A DNA stretch of 64,000 nt from Thermodesulfobacteriota bacterium (lineage in GTDB: Bacteria; Desulfobacterota; UBA8473): assembly GCA_040757775.1 (NCBI GenBank), contig JBFLWQ010000005.1:72295-136294 (forward strand), read 5' to 3'. The stretch's first letter is position 1, and each line of letters opens with the position of its first letter. Shown here in pieces: positions 51,009 to 60,315 of this stretch. The notes below the pieces were generated by a model. It did no database searches. It had not been told where the DNA came from and saw only the letters and a list, made by a program, of their open reading frames with translations. The translations under genes were made by a program, and so were the position numbers.

Positions 51009-52388
51009 TTGACTAGATACTGGGATTTTAAAATGGTCGATAAAGAGCTACCACAATTCAAACTTCCACCTCAGAATATAGAAGCTGAACAGTCCATACT
51101 AGGTGGCATATTACTGGATAATGAAGCATTTCATCGCGTATTAGAAGTCTTGGATGAAGACGATTTTTACCATGCTGCTCATCGCAAAGTCTTTCTCTCT
51201 ATGATTGAACTTTATGAAAACAATGAGCCAGTAGATCTTATAACTCTAACTAATACTTTGAAGAATAAAAACCAGCTAAACGAAATCGGAGGGGTCTCAT
51301 ATTTAACATCCTTAGTTGATAGCATTCCCACCACCGCTAATATATCCTACTATGCAAAGATCGTAAAAGAAAAATCGACCCTTAGAAGATTAATCAGTAA
51401 AACTGCTGAGATTGCCTCCATGAGTTATGAGAATACTGGTGATGTGGATGAGGTATTGGATCAGGCAGAAAGGGCGATTTTTGAAATCTCAGAAAATAAA
51501 ATTAAACCCTCATTTTACCCGATAAAAGAAATGATCAAACACAGCTTCAAAGCTATTGAAAGACTCTATGAGAAAAAAGAGCTTATAACTGGAGTGCCTA
51601 CCGGCTTTGAAGGGATAGACAGGTTTACTTCTGGTTTTCAACTTTCTGATCTTATTATTATTGCTGGTCGTCCCAGTATGGGGAAAACCAGTTTTGCCCT
51701 TAATATTGCCCAATATGCTGCTATTGAGGCCAATGTACCGGTTGGAATATTTTCACTAGAAATGTCTAAAGAACAGCTCTCTTTACGAATGCTATGTTCA
51801 GAGGCAAAAGTTGATGCCCAGAAATTACGAAGCGGATTCCTGAGTGAAAGCGATTGGCCTAAACTTACCAGAGCAGCGGGGAGTCTCTCCGAAGCCCCCA
51901 TATTTGTGGATGACACCCCGGCTTTGTCTGTTTTGGAAATGAGAGCAAAAGCAAGGAGATTAAAAAGCGAAAAAGAATTGGGATTGATTATAGTTGACTA
52001 TCTTCAATTGATGCGGGGGAGAGTTAATGTTGAAAGAAGGGAACAGGAAATATCTGAGATTTCCCGATCTTTAAAGGCACTTGCTAAAGAGCTAAACCTT
52101 CCAGTAGTTGCCCTTTCCCAACTTAACCGCAGGGTTGAAGACAGGCATGACAGAAGACCTCAGCTTGCTGATTTGCGGGAATCAGGGGCAATAGAACAGG
52201 ATGCAGATGTAATCATCTTTATTTATCGTGATGAGATATACAACAAATCAGAAGATAATGAGAATAAAGGGACTGCAGAAATCATCATTGGCAAGCAGAG
52301 AAACGGGCCTATTGGTATCACAAAATTAGCATTTATAGACAAATTTGCTACCTTCGAAAACTTAGCTCCATTTGCAAAAGATTTTTAA
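51009..52388 (+). CDS. dnaB: Replicative DNA helicase DnaB
   Basis: A 459-residue hexameric helicase. The N-terminal primase-interacting domain begins LPPQNIEAEQSILGGILLDN. The RecA-like domain carries Walker A IAGRPSMGKTSFALNIA, Walker B LGLIIVDYLQLM, the arginine and DNA-binding loops (EISRSLKALAKELNLPVVAL) and SQLNRRVEDRHDRRP. No intein is present. The TTG start at 51009 has AGAGG six bases before it; ATG 51033 is an alternative without a good site. It unwinds DNA at the replication fork. It ends the ribosomal/replication operon. Confidence 0.96.
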   Translation: MTRYWDFKMVDKELPQFKLPPQNIEAEQSILGGILLDNEAFHRVLEVLDEDDFYHAAHRKVFLSMIELYENNEPVDLITLTNTLKNKNQLNEIGGVSYLTSLVDSIPTTANISYYAKIVKEKSTLRRLISKTAEIASMSYENTGDVDEVLDQAERAIFEISENKIKPSFYPIKEMIKHSFKAIERLYEKKELITGVPTGFEGIDRFTSGFQLSDLIIIAGRPSMGKTSFALNIAQYAAIEANVPVGIFSLEMSKEQLSLRMLCSEAKVDAQKLRSGFLSESDWPKLTRAAGSLSEAPIFVDDTPALSVLEMRAKARRLKSEKELGLIIVDYLQLMRGRVNVERREQEISEISRSLKALAKELNLPVVALSQLNRRVEDRHDRRPQLADLRESGAIEQDADVIIFIYRDEIYNKSEDNENKGTAEIIIGKQRNGPIGITKLAFIDKFATFENLAPFAKDF

Positions 52389-52435
52389 AATATTGCAAAT
52401 TACCAAACCCCATGGTAAAATTTTTTTGATTATAG

Positions 52436-52561
52436 TGAACGACTTAAATAAGTTGACATCCACCATTTGTCATTGCGAACCCGCCAGAGGCGGGTGAAGC
52501 AATCTATGGGGATTGCCACGTTGCTTCGCTCCTCGCAATGACTACTTTTCGAGGTCGTTCA
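52436..52561. repeat. Nested palindromic repeat element
   Basis: Outer arms TGAACGAC (52436-52443) and GTCGTTCA (52554-52561) enclose inner arms GTCATTGCGA (52469-52478) and TCGCAATGAC (52533-52542). The left half holds CCGCCAGAGGCGG (52481-52493). Bases 52469-52504 are a near-identical inverted copy of 6721-6756. The element fills the gap between dnaB and the Clp gene. Confidence 0.75.
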
Positions 52562-52666
52562 TTGTAAGTACCCACGCATCGAAGAGAGGGTGAATAAACT
52601 TTTAAACCCTATTTCGAACGAAGTGAGAAATCATCATTCTTGAGATAAAAAGAAAGGTATCTCTTA

Positions 52667-54919
52667 ATGCTAGACTTAACTGAGTATAGAGATCATCTCT
52701 CTGATAGAACATTTCAGATTTTGACTTTGGCAGTTGAGGAGTCAAGAAAAAGGAAGCATTGCTATTTAGGTATTGAGCATATATTTTTAGCGTTTATTAA
52801 GATAGAGGATGCCTTTTTCCGTGATATCATGTCTGAATTAAACATTGATCCCCAAAATATAACTCATTTTCTGAATGAACACTTAAGTGTTTCTAAACAG
52901 TATCTGGGTGTTGGGTTAAAGGTTCTTCCTGCTACGAAGGCTGTTTTGAAACTTGCATGGGGAGAGGCTAATCGCTTTGGAAGAGACATGATAGAACCTG
53001 TAGATATATTTGCAGCCCTTTTACAAGAAGACCAGGGAATTCCGGTCAAAATATTTAAGAATTTCGGGATAGAGCCTGATATTGTTTTGCAGTTAATTGT
53101 CATTAAAGTAGGAAACCTTGAGAAGAAGGGGGAAGAATTCAAGAGGAAATTTGAACTTCCTCCCCATCTTAAATATTTTGGAGTAAACCTGAATAAATTA
53201 GCACGGTTAGGAAAGTTGCCGTTTATCATTGGTAGAGATAATGAAATCAATCAAATGATAGAAATACTTTGCCATCGAGAGAGGGCAAACTCAGTTATGA
53301 TTATTGGAGAGCCGGGCGTAGGCAAGACAGCAATTGTAGAAGGACTGGCAATGAAGCTGGAATTCGAACCTGAATCTGTAGCATTACGTTTAAGTAACCA
53401 TCAAATAGTAAATTTACAGATGAATTCACTGGTGGCTGGGACAATCTTTAGGGGCATGTTTGAAGATAGGATGGATAAAGTTATCAGAGAGCTTAAGGAC
53501 CGGAAGAATTTGATACTATTTGTTGATGAAGCCCATAGTTTAATTGGAGCTGGCTCGGCAATGGGGGTACCAGCTGATGCTGCTAATATATTCAAGTCAA
53601 GCCTAGCCAGAGGGGAGATACAGATTATAGGAGCAACAACAGGCGCGGAATATAAAACCTATATACAGGAAGATGAAGCTTTAGCCCGACGTTTTCGTGT
53701 TATTCATCTTACAGAACCCTCTCTGGAGGAAACAAGAATGATTCTAAATGGAATCCGCCCAAGGGTAGAGAGAAATTACGGAGTTCAAATAACTGATGAA
53801 GCTGTTGAAACTTCTCTGACAATGTCCCAAAGGTATATGCGGTCTGTCAGAATGCCAGATAAGCCTATTTCCTGGATCAACACTGCATCAGTAAAAGCAG
53901 AGATTGGAAAGAAAAAGAAAGTTTTGCCGGAGGATATTATTAATGTGATTTCTCAAGAAGCCAGAATTCCTTTAGACATGGTCTCAAGGGATACTATAGA
54001 GAGATTTAAAGATATACAGACTGCTTTAGCTAAAAGGGTTGTAGGTCAAGAAGAGGCCGTTTCATCGGTAGCCCGGCACCTAAGACTGAATAAAGGGCCT
54101 TTAAAAGAAAACTTTGACAGACCGGATGGAGTCCTTCTTTTTCTTGGCCCCACTGGTGTTGGTAAAACTGAATTAGCAAAGGCATTGACTGAATTTCTCT
54201 TTGGAGATGATAAGAAGATGGTTCGTCTCGATATGTCAGAATACAAGGACTCTACAGCTGCGGTTGACAAACTTATAGGTATGCCCCGTGGAATTGTAGG
54301 TTCAGAGAGAGGAGGGATTCTATCCAATCAGATTAGGGATAATCCTTATACAGTTGTTCTGCTGGATGAGATAGAAAAAGCAAATCATTATGTCATTAAC
54401 CTCTTCTTACAGGTTTTTGATGAAGGGTGGCTAACAGATGGAAGGGGCAAAAGGGTGTATTTTAGTGATGCAGTGGTTATAATGACTTCAAACCTTGGTT
54501 CAGACGAATTCAAACGTTTTACCAAACCAATGGGTTTCCTCGACGAAGGACACAAGCATGATTCTATAAAAAAAGCAATATTGAAAGAGGTAGAGAATAC
54601 CTTCTCCCCTGAATTTATTAACCGTATAGATGATATTGTTGTGTTCTCTCCCCTTACCAGGGGAGATGTAAAGAAGATAGCAACAATGTACATAAAGAAG
54701 ATAGAAACGTCTTTAGAAGATCAAAATAAGGGGATAAAGATAACCGATGAGGCTTTAAATTGTCTGGTAGAGGATGGTTATAGTCCTAAATACGGTGCCC
54801 GCTTTTTGAAGAGAACCATCGATGAAAAGATTAAGATACCTATTACCCTTCATTGGAAAGAGGGATCATATTTCACGGTAGATGTCGAGAATGGGGATCT
54901 ATTGATCAGTTGGAATTAA
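52667..54919 (+). CDS. Clp-family AAA+ ATPase (ClpC/ClpA-like)
   Basis: A 750-residue double-AAA+ unfoldase. The Clp N-domain (about 1-145) is followed by AAA-1 (Walker A IIGEPGVGKTAIVEG, Walker B LILFVDEAHSLIGAG) and, with almost no coiled-coil middle domain, AAA-2 (FLGPTGVGKTELAKALTEF, VVLLDEIEKANHYV). In AAA-2, KPMGFLDEG aligns with the ClpP-binding (I/L/V)-G-(F/L) loop, so ClpP pairing is likely; a disaggregase such as ClpB would have a long middle domain. The C-terminal D2 domain is intact. SD-like GAAAGG precedes ATG 52667. No clpP or adaptor is adjacent. Confidence 0.88.
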   Translation: MLDLTEYRDHLSDRTFQILTLAVEESRKRKHCYLGIEHIFLAFIKIEDAFFRDIMSELNIDPQNITHFLNEHLSVSKQYLGVGLKVLPATKAVLKLAWGEANRFGRDMIEPVDIFAALLQEDQGIPVKIFKNFGIEPDIVLQLIVIKVGNLEKKGEEFKRKFELPPHLKYFGVNLNKLARLGKLPFIIGRDNEINQMIEILCHRERANSVMIIGEPGVGKTAIVEGLAMKLEFEPESVALRLSNHQIVNLQMNSLVAGTIFRGMFEDRMDKVIRELKDRKNLILFVDEAHSLIGAGSAMGVPADAANIFKSSLARGEIQIIGATTGAEYKTYIQEDEALARRFRVIHLTEPSLEETRMILNGIRPRVERNYGVQITDEAVETSLTMSQRYMRSVRMPDKPISWINTASVKAEIGKKKKVLPEDIINVISQEARIPLDMVSRDTIERFKDIQTALAKRVVGQEEAVSSVARHLRLNKGPLKENFDRPDGVLLFLGPTGVGKTELAKALTEFLFGDDKKMVRLDMSEYKDSTAAVDKLIGMPRGIVGSERGGILSNQIRDNPYTVVLLDEIEKANHYVINLFLQVFDEGWLTDGRGKRVYFSDAVVIMTSNLGSDEFKRFTKPMGFLDEGHKHDSIKKAILKEVENTFSPEFINRIDDIVVFSPLTRGDVKKIATMYIKKIETSLEDQNKGIKITDEALNCLVEDGYSPKYGARFLKRTIDEKIKIPITLHWKEGSYFTVDVENGDLLISWN

Positions 54920-54933
54920 AAGGAGGGTTTATA

Positions 54934-55371
54934 ATGGACAAAGAACCCAAAGATAAAGGATTTAAGATTACTGACAAAAGGCATTTTGCTGCGAAAGAAC
55001 CCGAAGATAAAGAAAAAAAAGACGAAAAAGTTGTGGCAGAAGGGAAAGAAGAGGAGATAAAAGAAGAGAGCAAAAAGAAAGAAGAGGGTAAAAAAGAGAA
55101 AAAGCAAGAGCAAATCCCATTGCCGGAGATGAACTTTTCTACCTTTATCTTTTCTCTCAATTCATCTGCGCTGTTCCATTTTGGTGAGATACCGGATCCT
55201 GCAACCAACGAGAGAAATAAAAATTTGCCTGTGGCAAAACAAACCATAGATATTATTGGCATGTTAAAAGAGAAGACAAAAGGTAACCTGACAAATGATG
55301 AAGAAATGTTAATAGACCACATCCTTTATGATTTAAGGATGAGGTACGTCGAACAAATGAAGAAGAAATAA
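54934..55371 (+). CDS. DUF1844 protein with charged N-terminal region
   Basis: A 145-residue protein. The N-terminal 60 residues are a low-complexity Lys/Glu stretch. The DUF1844 domain (about residues 65-140) reads MNFSTFIFSLNSSALFHFGE, DPATNERNKNLPVAKQTIDI and LKEKTKGNLTNDEEMLID. ATG 54934 follows AAAAGGAGGG; a longer frame from 54853 would begin inside the Clp gene. DUF1844 is conserved in delta- and other proteobacteria without a known role. It may share a transcript with the Clp gene, 14 bases upstream. Confidence 0.8.
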   Translation: MDKEPKDKGFKITDKRHFAAKEPEDKEKKDEKVVAEGKEEEIKEESKKKEEGKKEKKQEQIPLPEMNFSTFIFSLNSSALFHFGEIPDPATNERNKNLPVAKQTIDIIGMLKEKTKGNLTNDEEMLIDHILYDLRMRYVEQMKKK

Positions 55372-55413
55372 GATGTTCGATTTCCGGTTTTTACGATAGC
55401 AGGATAGACTCAC

Positions 55414-56304
55414 TTGAACTCCTTAAAGTTACTGTCCCCGGCAAAAGTAAATCTCAGGCTTGATGTTTTAAGCAAAAGAAATGACGGATACCATGAGATA
55501 AGAACTGTAATGCAGCGAATAGGTATTTGCGATGAACTGGAGATTTCTTTGAGGAGGAGAGACATTGATATCCTATCTGACAGTAGAGATGTGCCCCAGA
55601 ATATTGAGAATATAGCCTACCGTGCAGCAAAGAGCATACTGGATAGATTTAAGATTGATGTTGGAGTCAGGGTCTTTATAAAGAAGAAAATTCCTATAGC
55701 AGCCGGGTTAGGTGGGGGAAGCAGTAATGCCGCAACGACGTTAATTGGATTGAATAGACTCTTAAAACTTGGGCTAACAAGGAAAGAACTCATTAAAATG
55801 GGGACGTTGCTAGGAGCAGATGTCCCCTTTTTTATCTTTGAAAAGCCTGCCTTGGCTACTGGGATTGGCGATAGGTTACAGAGGATTAAACTGCCTTCCC
55901 CTATATGGATGGTGCTGGTTAACCCAAAAATTCAGGTTTCGACTTCCTGGGCATACAAAAATTTAAATTTAAATATAGGGTTGACAAAGAAAAAAAATAA
56001 TATTAGTATACTGCCGCCTGTTGCACAGCTTTCCGATGTTGTAAATTTTTTACATAATGATCTGGAAGATGTGACCGTAAAAAGATACCCTGAGATACAA
56101 ATGATAAAGGAAGAACTGATTGGCAAAGGGGCAGAAGGAGCATTGATGTCAGGGAGCGGACCCTCTGTATTTGGGATTTTTTCAAATAGAGAACGAGCCG
56201 AGAAAGCCTTTGATCAACTAAGATTTACTAACCATGACTATACTTTATTTTTATCTTCTAGCTTCGACAATAAAAACCAAGGAGGCGTAAATGGAAGTAA
56301 CTGA
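55414..56304 (+). CDS. ispE: 4-diphosphocytidyl-2-C-methyl-D-erythritol kinase
   Basis: A 296-residue GHMP kinase of the MEP isoprenoid pathway. Motifs are LLSPAKVNLRLDVLSKRNDG at the N-terminus, the ATP loop IPIAAGLGGGSSNAATTLIG (about residues 95-114), GADVPFFIF, and ALMSGSGPSVFGIF near the end. It phosphorylates the 2-hydroxyl of CDP-ME. TTG 55414 follows AGGAT. The end overlaps spoVG by 14 bases. Block order ispE-spoVG-tRNA-Gln-prs-rplY-pth-ychF is typical of deltaproteobacteria. Confidence 0.95.
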   Translation: MNSLKLLSPAKVNLRLDVLSKRNDGYHEIRTVMQRIGICDELEISLRRRDIDILSDSRDVPQNIENIAYRAAKSILDRFKIDVGVRVFIKKKIPIAAGLGGGSSNAATTLIGLNRLLKLGLTRKELIKMGTLLGADVPFFIFEKPALATGIGDRLQRIKLPSPIWMVLVNPKIQVSTSWAYKNLNLNIGLTKKKNNISILPPVAQLSDVVNFLHNDLEDVTVKRYPEIQMIKEELIGKGAEGALMSGSGPSVFGIFSNRERAEKAFDQLRFTNHDYTLFLSSSFDNKNQGGVNGSN

Positions 56305-56566
56305 AGTTAGGGTATTCCCTGTTAATGAAGAAAAATTAAAGGCCTATGTGACGATTACCTTTGATGATTGCTTCGTGGTTCGTGATCTAAAGGTGATTAA
56401 TGGAAACGATGGCTTGTTCGTTGCAATGCCCAGCAAGAAAAGGAAAGATGGGACTTTCAGAGACACTGCCCATCCATTGAATAACAGGACAAGAGAGATT
56501 ATTGAGTCCAAGGTTTTGGAGGAGTATAAAAAGGAAATCGAAAAAGATACATCCTTCACAGTTTGA
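56291..56566 (+). CDS. spoVG: SpoVG-family RNA/DNA-binding regulator
   Basis: A 91-residue SpoVG. MEVTEVRVFPVNEEKLKAYV, ITFDDCFVVRDLKVINGNDG and LFVAMPSKKRKDGTFRDTAH are the conserved family sequence, and HPLNNRTREIIESKVLEEYK ends it. SpoVG binds nucleic acid and acts as a regulator in Firmicutes and spirochaetes; non-sporulating deltaproteobacteria also keep it next to prs. AAGGAGG precedes ATG 56291. Confidence 0.96.
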   Translation: MEVTEVRVFPVNEEKLKAYVTITFDDCFVVRDLKVINGNDGLFVAMPSKKRKDGTFRDTAHPLNNRTREIIESKVLEEYKKEIEKDTSFTV

Positions 56567-56655
56567 ATAAAATCACCCCCAAGCTTAAAAGCCGAACATA
56601 AGGTTGAATGAAAGCTTGCCTACGTGAGAAACGGTGTAATACTGAGTCTGTTGTT

Positions 56656-56727
56656 TGGGGCGTCGACAAGCGGTAAGTCACAGGATTTTGGTTCCTGTAT
56701 TCGGAGGTTCGAATCCTCCCGCCCCAG
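56656..56727 (+). tRNA. tRNA-Gln (TTG anticodon)
   Basis: The acceptor stem pairs TGGGGCG (56656-56662) with CGCCCCA (56720-56726), with G as discriminator at 56727. The anticodon arm is CAGGA-TTTTGGT-TCCTG with TTG at 56688-56690. The T arm holds GGTTCGAATCC. CCA is not encoded. A tRNA-Gln before prs is usual in deltaproteobacteria. Confidence 0.96.
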
Positions 56728-56834
56728 CTGGTCTTTTTTGATACAAAATAATCCATAGAATTATTTCTCTTTCAATTTTGTGAGTTCCCAGTATTGGTCA
56801 TTTGATTAATAAACAAAGAGAAGGGAATTTTTTT

Positions 56835-57776
56835 ATGCTAAGTAAGTTAAGACTTTTCTCTGGAAATTCAAATATCGCTTTGGCTGAAAAGATATGCCAA
56901 TACTTAGAAATTCCACTGGGCAAAGTTAGAGTTAAAAGCTTCAGTGATGGAGAAACAGCAGTAGAAATAGATGAAAGTGTACGAGGAATGGATGTTTTTG
57001 CAGTCCAATCCACATGTACACCAGGCAATACAAACCTTATGGAACTTCTGATAATGATAGATGCCCTTAAGAGAGCTTCTGCCCGAAGGATAACCGCTGC
57101 CCTCCCATACTATGGGTATGCTAGACAGGATAGGAAGGTATCTCCAAGGGCACCTATAACAGCAAAGTTAGTGGCCGACCTTATCGCAGCAGCTGGAGCA
57201 GACAGGGTTCTTACTGTAGATCTCCATGCAGGTCAAATTCAAGGTTTCTTCAATATCCCCGTTGATCATCTATATGCCACACCTGTAATTTTGAAGTATA
57301 TGAAGGAAAGATTCCAAAATGATCTTACTGTTGTTTCTCCAGATGCTGGTGGAGTGGAAAGGGCCAGAGCCTTTGCAAAAAGACTCAATTCTTCGTTAGC
57401 CATTATTGACAAACGAAGGGTAGATTTTAATGTAGCAGAGGTGATGAATATTATTGGTGAAGTTGATGGCAAAAAGGTTGTTATCTTAGATGATATGGTT
57501 GATACCGCAGGTACTCTTACTCAAGCGGCTGATGCTTTGTCCCAAAAAGGGGCAGTAAAGGTCTATGCCTGTTGTACCCACCCTGTTCTTTCTGGTCAAG
57601 CTATAAGTAGGATTAAGGATTCCGCCATAGAGGAACTGGTTGTGACTGATACTATTCCCTTGGTGGAAGAAGGAAGGCTTTGCAAAAAAATAAAGGTACT
57701 GTCAGTTGCAGAGCTTCTGGGTGAAGCTGTAAAAAGTATCCATGAAGAGGGTTCTGTAAGCAGGTTATTTGTCTAG
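56835..57776 (+). CDS. prs: Ribose-phosphate pyrophosphokinase
   Basis: A 313-residue PRPP synthase. It starts [20 protein letters not shown] and carries [20 protein letters not shown] (flexible ATP loop), [31 protein letters not shown] and the PRPP-binding [17 protein letters not shown] 56835 follows AAGGGA; an ATG at 56802 gives an unusual extension. It makes PRPP from ribose 5-phosphate and ATP for nucleotide, His and Trp biosynthesis. It lies directly after tRNA-Gln and before rplY. Confidence 0.97.
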   Translation: MLSKLRLFSGNSNIALAEKICQYLEIPLGKVRVKSFSDGETAVEIDESVRGMDVFAVQSTCTPGNTNLMELLIMIDALKRASARRITAALPYYGYARQDRKVSPRAPITAKLVADLIAAAGADRVLTVDLHAGQIQGFFNIPVDHLYATPVILKYMKERFQNDLTVVSPDAGGVERARAFAKRLNSSLAIIDKRRVDFNVAEVMNIIGEVDGKKVVILDDMVDTAGTLTQAADALSQKGAVKVYACCTHPVLSGQAISRIKDSAIEELVVTDTIPLVEEGRLCKKIKVLSVAELLGEAVKSIHEEGSVSRLFV

Positions 57777-57818
57777 GAGCCCCTGAAGTATTATTAGGAG
57801 CGATTCTGGGAGGAAAAA

Positions 57819-58466
57819 GTGAAACAAGTCAGTTTAAATGCAGAGCTACGTACCGAATGTGGCAAAAGTGCTGTTAGAAAACTACGAAGAGAAGGACTAA
57901 TCCCCGCCATTCTTTACGGGCATAAAAAAGAATCTATCCCTCTTAGTTTAAGTTCCCTTCTTTTAAATAGGATAATGACTGATGAAGCCATAGAAAGCAC
58001 TTTAATTGACCTTACTATTAAGGCTGGTGAAAAGGAAGAAAAAAAGACTGTTGTGTTAAAGGATATACAAGTCAGCCCTGTAAAGAGGGATTACCTCCAT
58101 GTGGATTTTTATGAAGTTGACATGAGTGAAAAAATCGTGGTGCCTATTTCTATTCACCTTATTGGTAAGGCAAAAGGTGTGGAGACTGGAGGAATCCTCC
58201 AGCAGATTAAAAGGGAAGTTGAAGTTAAATGTCTGCCTTCCGAAATCCCAGAACGCTTTGATATCGATGTCAGCAATTTAGAAGTCGGTGGTTCAGTTCA
58301 TCTGAGTGAAATTAGCCTGGATGAAGGGGTTGAGATTTTAGAAGATTTAAGTCTTGTTGTGGCGGCTGTTTTAACACCTACTGTTATGAAAGAAGAGGAA
58401 AGAGAAATAGGTATTGAAGAAGACAGAGGAGAGGAAGGGGATAAAGAAGAAAAGGAGAGTAAATAA
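57819..58466 (+). CDS. rplY: 50S ribosomal protein L25 (Ctc form)
   Basis: A 215-residue L25 of the long TL5/Ctc type. The N-domain begins LNAELRTECGKSAVRKLRRE and GLIPAILYGHKKESIPLSLS and binds 5S rRNA. The C-domain (about residues 100-190) has HLIGKAKGVETGGILQQIKR and LSEISLDEGVEILEDLSLVV. An acidic tail follows. GTG 57819 follows GGGAGG. It sits between prs and pth, as is usual. Confidence 0.95.
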   Translation: MKQVSLNAELRTECGKSAVRKLRREGLIPAILYGHKKESIPLSLSSLLLNRIMTDEAIESTLIDLTIKAGEKEEKKTVVLKDIQVSPVKRDYLHVDFYEVDMSEKIVVPISIHLIGKAKGVETGGILQQIKREVEVKCLPSEIPERFDIDVSNLEVGGSVHLSEISLDEGVEILEDLSLVVAAVLTPTVMKEEEREIGIEEDRGEEGDKEEKESK

Positions 58467-58585
58467 GGGATCAGTTAAAACTTCTTGAAAAATCCTTAAT
58501 AGCGTAAAAGAGGGAAAGGGGAATTTTCTATTTTTTTTGCAGGATAAGCTGGGTAGTTACTAAAAAATAGATTAAGGTATTCTCG

Positions 58586-59197
58586 GTGAAATTGGTAGTT
58601 GGCCTTGGGAACCCTGGTGAGTATTATAGGCTAACCAGACATAATATTGGTTTTTTAACAGTTGAAAGATTGGCTCAAGAGAATAATATTGAATTTTCGC
58701 AAAAAAAGTTCCATTCCGTAATCGGGGAGGGGCATATAATTGATCAGAGGGTAATTTTGGCTAAGCCTTTGACTTATATGAATCTGTGTGGTGAGGCAAT
58801 AAAAAAGCTGTTAAGCTATTTTAGGGTAGACCCAGAAGATTTTATTGTTGTACATGATGATTTGGATATGGAATTTGGGAAAATTAAGATAAAAGAAAAA
58901 GGAGGGCATGGTGGTCACAATGGTGTTAGGTCAATCATCAGTATCTTGGGAACAAATTGTTTTTTAAGGTTAAAATTAGGGATTGGCCGTCCAGCCACCA
59001 ATAAAACAGCGAAAGACTATGTCCTCAGTTCTTTCGAGGGAGGACAGTTGGATTTTCTTCCTGAACTGGTCCATTTAGGAGAAAAAGCGCTGGTTTCTAT
59101 TATCACGCAGGGTGCGCAGGTAGCAATTAATAAGTTTAACCGGCAACGCTGCAAGACTATAAGTACCCAATTGGCTAATTTCGGGATTTTTGGGTAA
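58586..59197 (+). CDS. pth: Peptidyl-tRNA hydrolase
   Basis: A 203-residue Pth: KLVVGLGNPGEYYRLTRHNI with the catalytic His in TRHNIGF, AKPLTYMNLCGEAIKKLLSY, DDLDMEFGKIKIKEKGGHGG and HNGVRSII. It frees tRNA from stalled peptidyl-tRNA. GTG 58586 is the start. The gene ends at 59197, 24 bases before ychF. Confidence 0.96.
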   Translation: MKLVVGLGNPGEYYRLTRHNIGFLTVERLAQENNIEFSQKKFHSVIGEGHIIDQRVILAKPLTYMNLCGEAIKKLLSYFRVDPEDFIVVHDDLDMEFGKIKIKEKGGHGGHNGVRSIISILGTNCFLRLKLGIGRPATNKTAKDYVLSSFEGGQLDFLPELVHLGEKALVSIITQGAQVAINKFNRQRCKTISTQLANFGIFG

Positions 59198-59221
59198 TTG
59201 ATAACTTTGGAGGTACTCCAA

Positions 59222-60313
59222 TTGGGTTTTACCTGTGGAATAGTTGGTCTGCCCAATGTGGGGAAGACTACCATATTCAATGCCTTAACCTCTGGTAAAG
59301 CCGAAGCCTCTAACTATCCATTCTGCACTATTAATCCAAATTTAGGTATTGTCAGGGTGCCTGATGAGCGTCTGTATAAGATTTCTAAAATAATCAACCC
59401 ACCAAAAGTAACTCCTACCACCCTTGAATTTCTGGACATTGCTGGTTTGGTAAAGGGAGCAAGCCAGGGTGAGGGGTTGGGCAATCAGTTTCTGGGGCAT
59501 ATACGTAACGTTGACGTGATTACTCATGTTGTTCGTTGCTTTGATAACCCTGATGTGCCTCATGTCAATAGTATCGTAAATCCAAAACGAGATATAGATA
59601 TTTTAAATACCGAATTGATACTGGCCGACATTGATACCGTTGATAGAAGGCTGGCTAAAACAGAAAAACTCTTGAAGACAGGTGATAAAAAGATGGCTAA
59701 TGCTTTAAAGGTATATAAAAAGACCAGAGAGGGATTGAATATTGGGAACCCTGCTAAAAACCTGGAGTTTGAGGAGGATGAAAAGGAGGTTATTGAGGAG
59801 TTAAACCTCCTTACCTTTAAGCCCATTTTTTATGTGGCTAATGTTGATGAAGAGGAACTCAAAAAGGGCAAGTATACCCAATCCATTAAAGAGATTTCCG
59901 AAAAAGAGCGTACTAGTGTAATTGTTATATGTGGTGATATAGAGGCAGAGATAGCAGAACTGGAAGAGGATGAAAGAGATGTTTTCCTGAAGGAGCTTGG
60001 ACTTGAGCAATCTGGATTGGATAAACTGGTAAAAATTGGGTATAACCTTTTGAAATTAATAACCTTTTATACTACTGTTGGATCAGAGCTGAGGGCATGG
60101 ACTGTACCAGAGGGGACAAAGGCACAAAAGGCTGCAGGAAAGATCCATTCAGACATGGAAAAAGGGTTCATTAAGGCAGAGGTGATACCATATAACGATT
60201 TTTTGGAGGCAGGATCAATGACTGTAGCAAAAGAAAGAGGGCTTATCCATTTAGAAGGCAGGGAGTATCTTGTCCAGGATGGAGACATAATCCACTTTAG
60301 ATTTAATCCCTAA
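59222..60313 (+). CDS. ychF: Ribosome-binding ATPase YchF
   Basis: A 363-residue YchF/OLA1 ATPase of the Obg family. It begins GFTCGIVGLPNVGKTTIFNA (P loop), then FLDIAGLVKGASQGEGLGNQ and FIHRNVD-like HIRNVDVITHVVRCF. The helical arm (about 130-190) and the C-terminal TGS domain (TFYTTVGSELRAWTVPEGTK) follow. TTG 59222 has GGAGGT eight bases upstream and gives the usual MGFxCGIVGLPNVGK start; a start at 59198 would add eight unusual residues. It binds ribosomes and hydrolyses ATP. Confidence 0.96.
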   Translation: MGFTCGIVGLPNVGKTTIFNALTSGKAEASNYPFCTINPNLGIVRVPDERLYKISKIINPPKVTPTTLEFLDIAGLVKGASQGEGLGNQFLGHIRNVDVITHVVRCFDNPDVPHVNSIVNPKRDIDILNTELILADIDTVDRRLAKTEKLLKTGDKKMANALKVYKKTREGLNIGNPAKNLEFEEDEKEVIEELNLLTFKPIFYVANVDEEELKKGKYTQSIKEISEKERTSVIVICGDIEAEIAELEEDERDVFLKELGLEQSGLDKLVKIGYNLLKLITFYTTVGSELRAWTVPEGTKAQKAAGKIHSDMEKGFIKAEVIPYNDFLEAGSMTVAKERGLIHLEGREYLVQDGDIIHFRFNP

Positions 60314-60315
60314 CT

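Noticed and set aside
51009-52388. Intein in dnaB
   Set aside because: DnaB often carries inteins, but this frame has normal length with no splice-junction motifs.
56556-56756. Minus-strand reading frame over the tRNA-Gln gene
   Set aside because: It is the antisense of tRNA-Gln and flanks; the tRNA explains the sequence.
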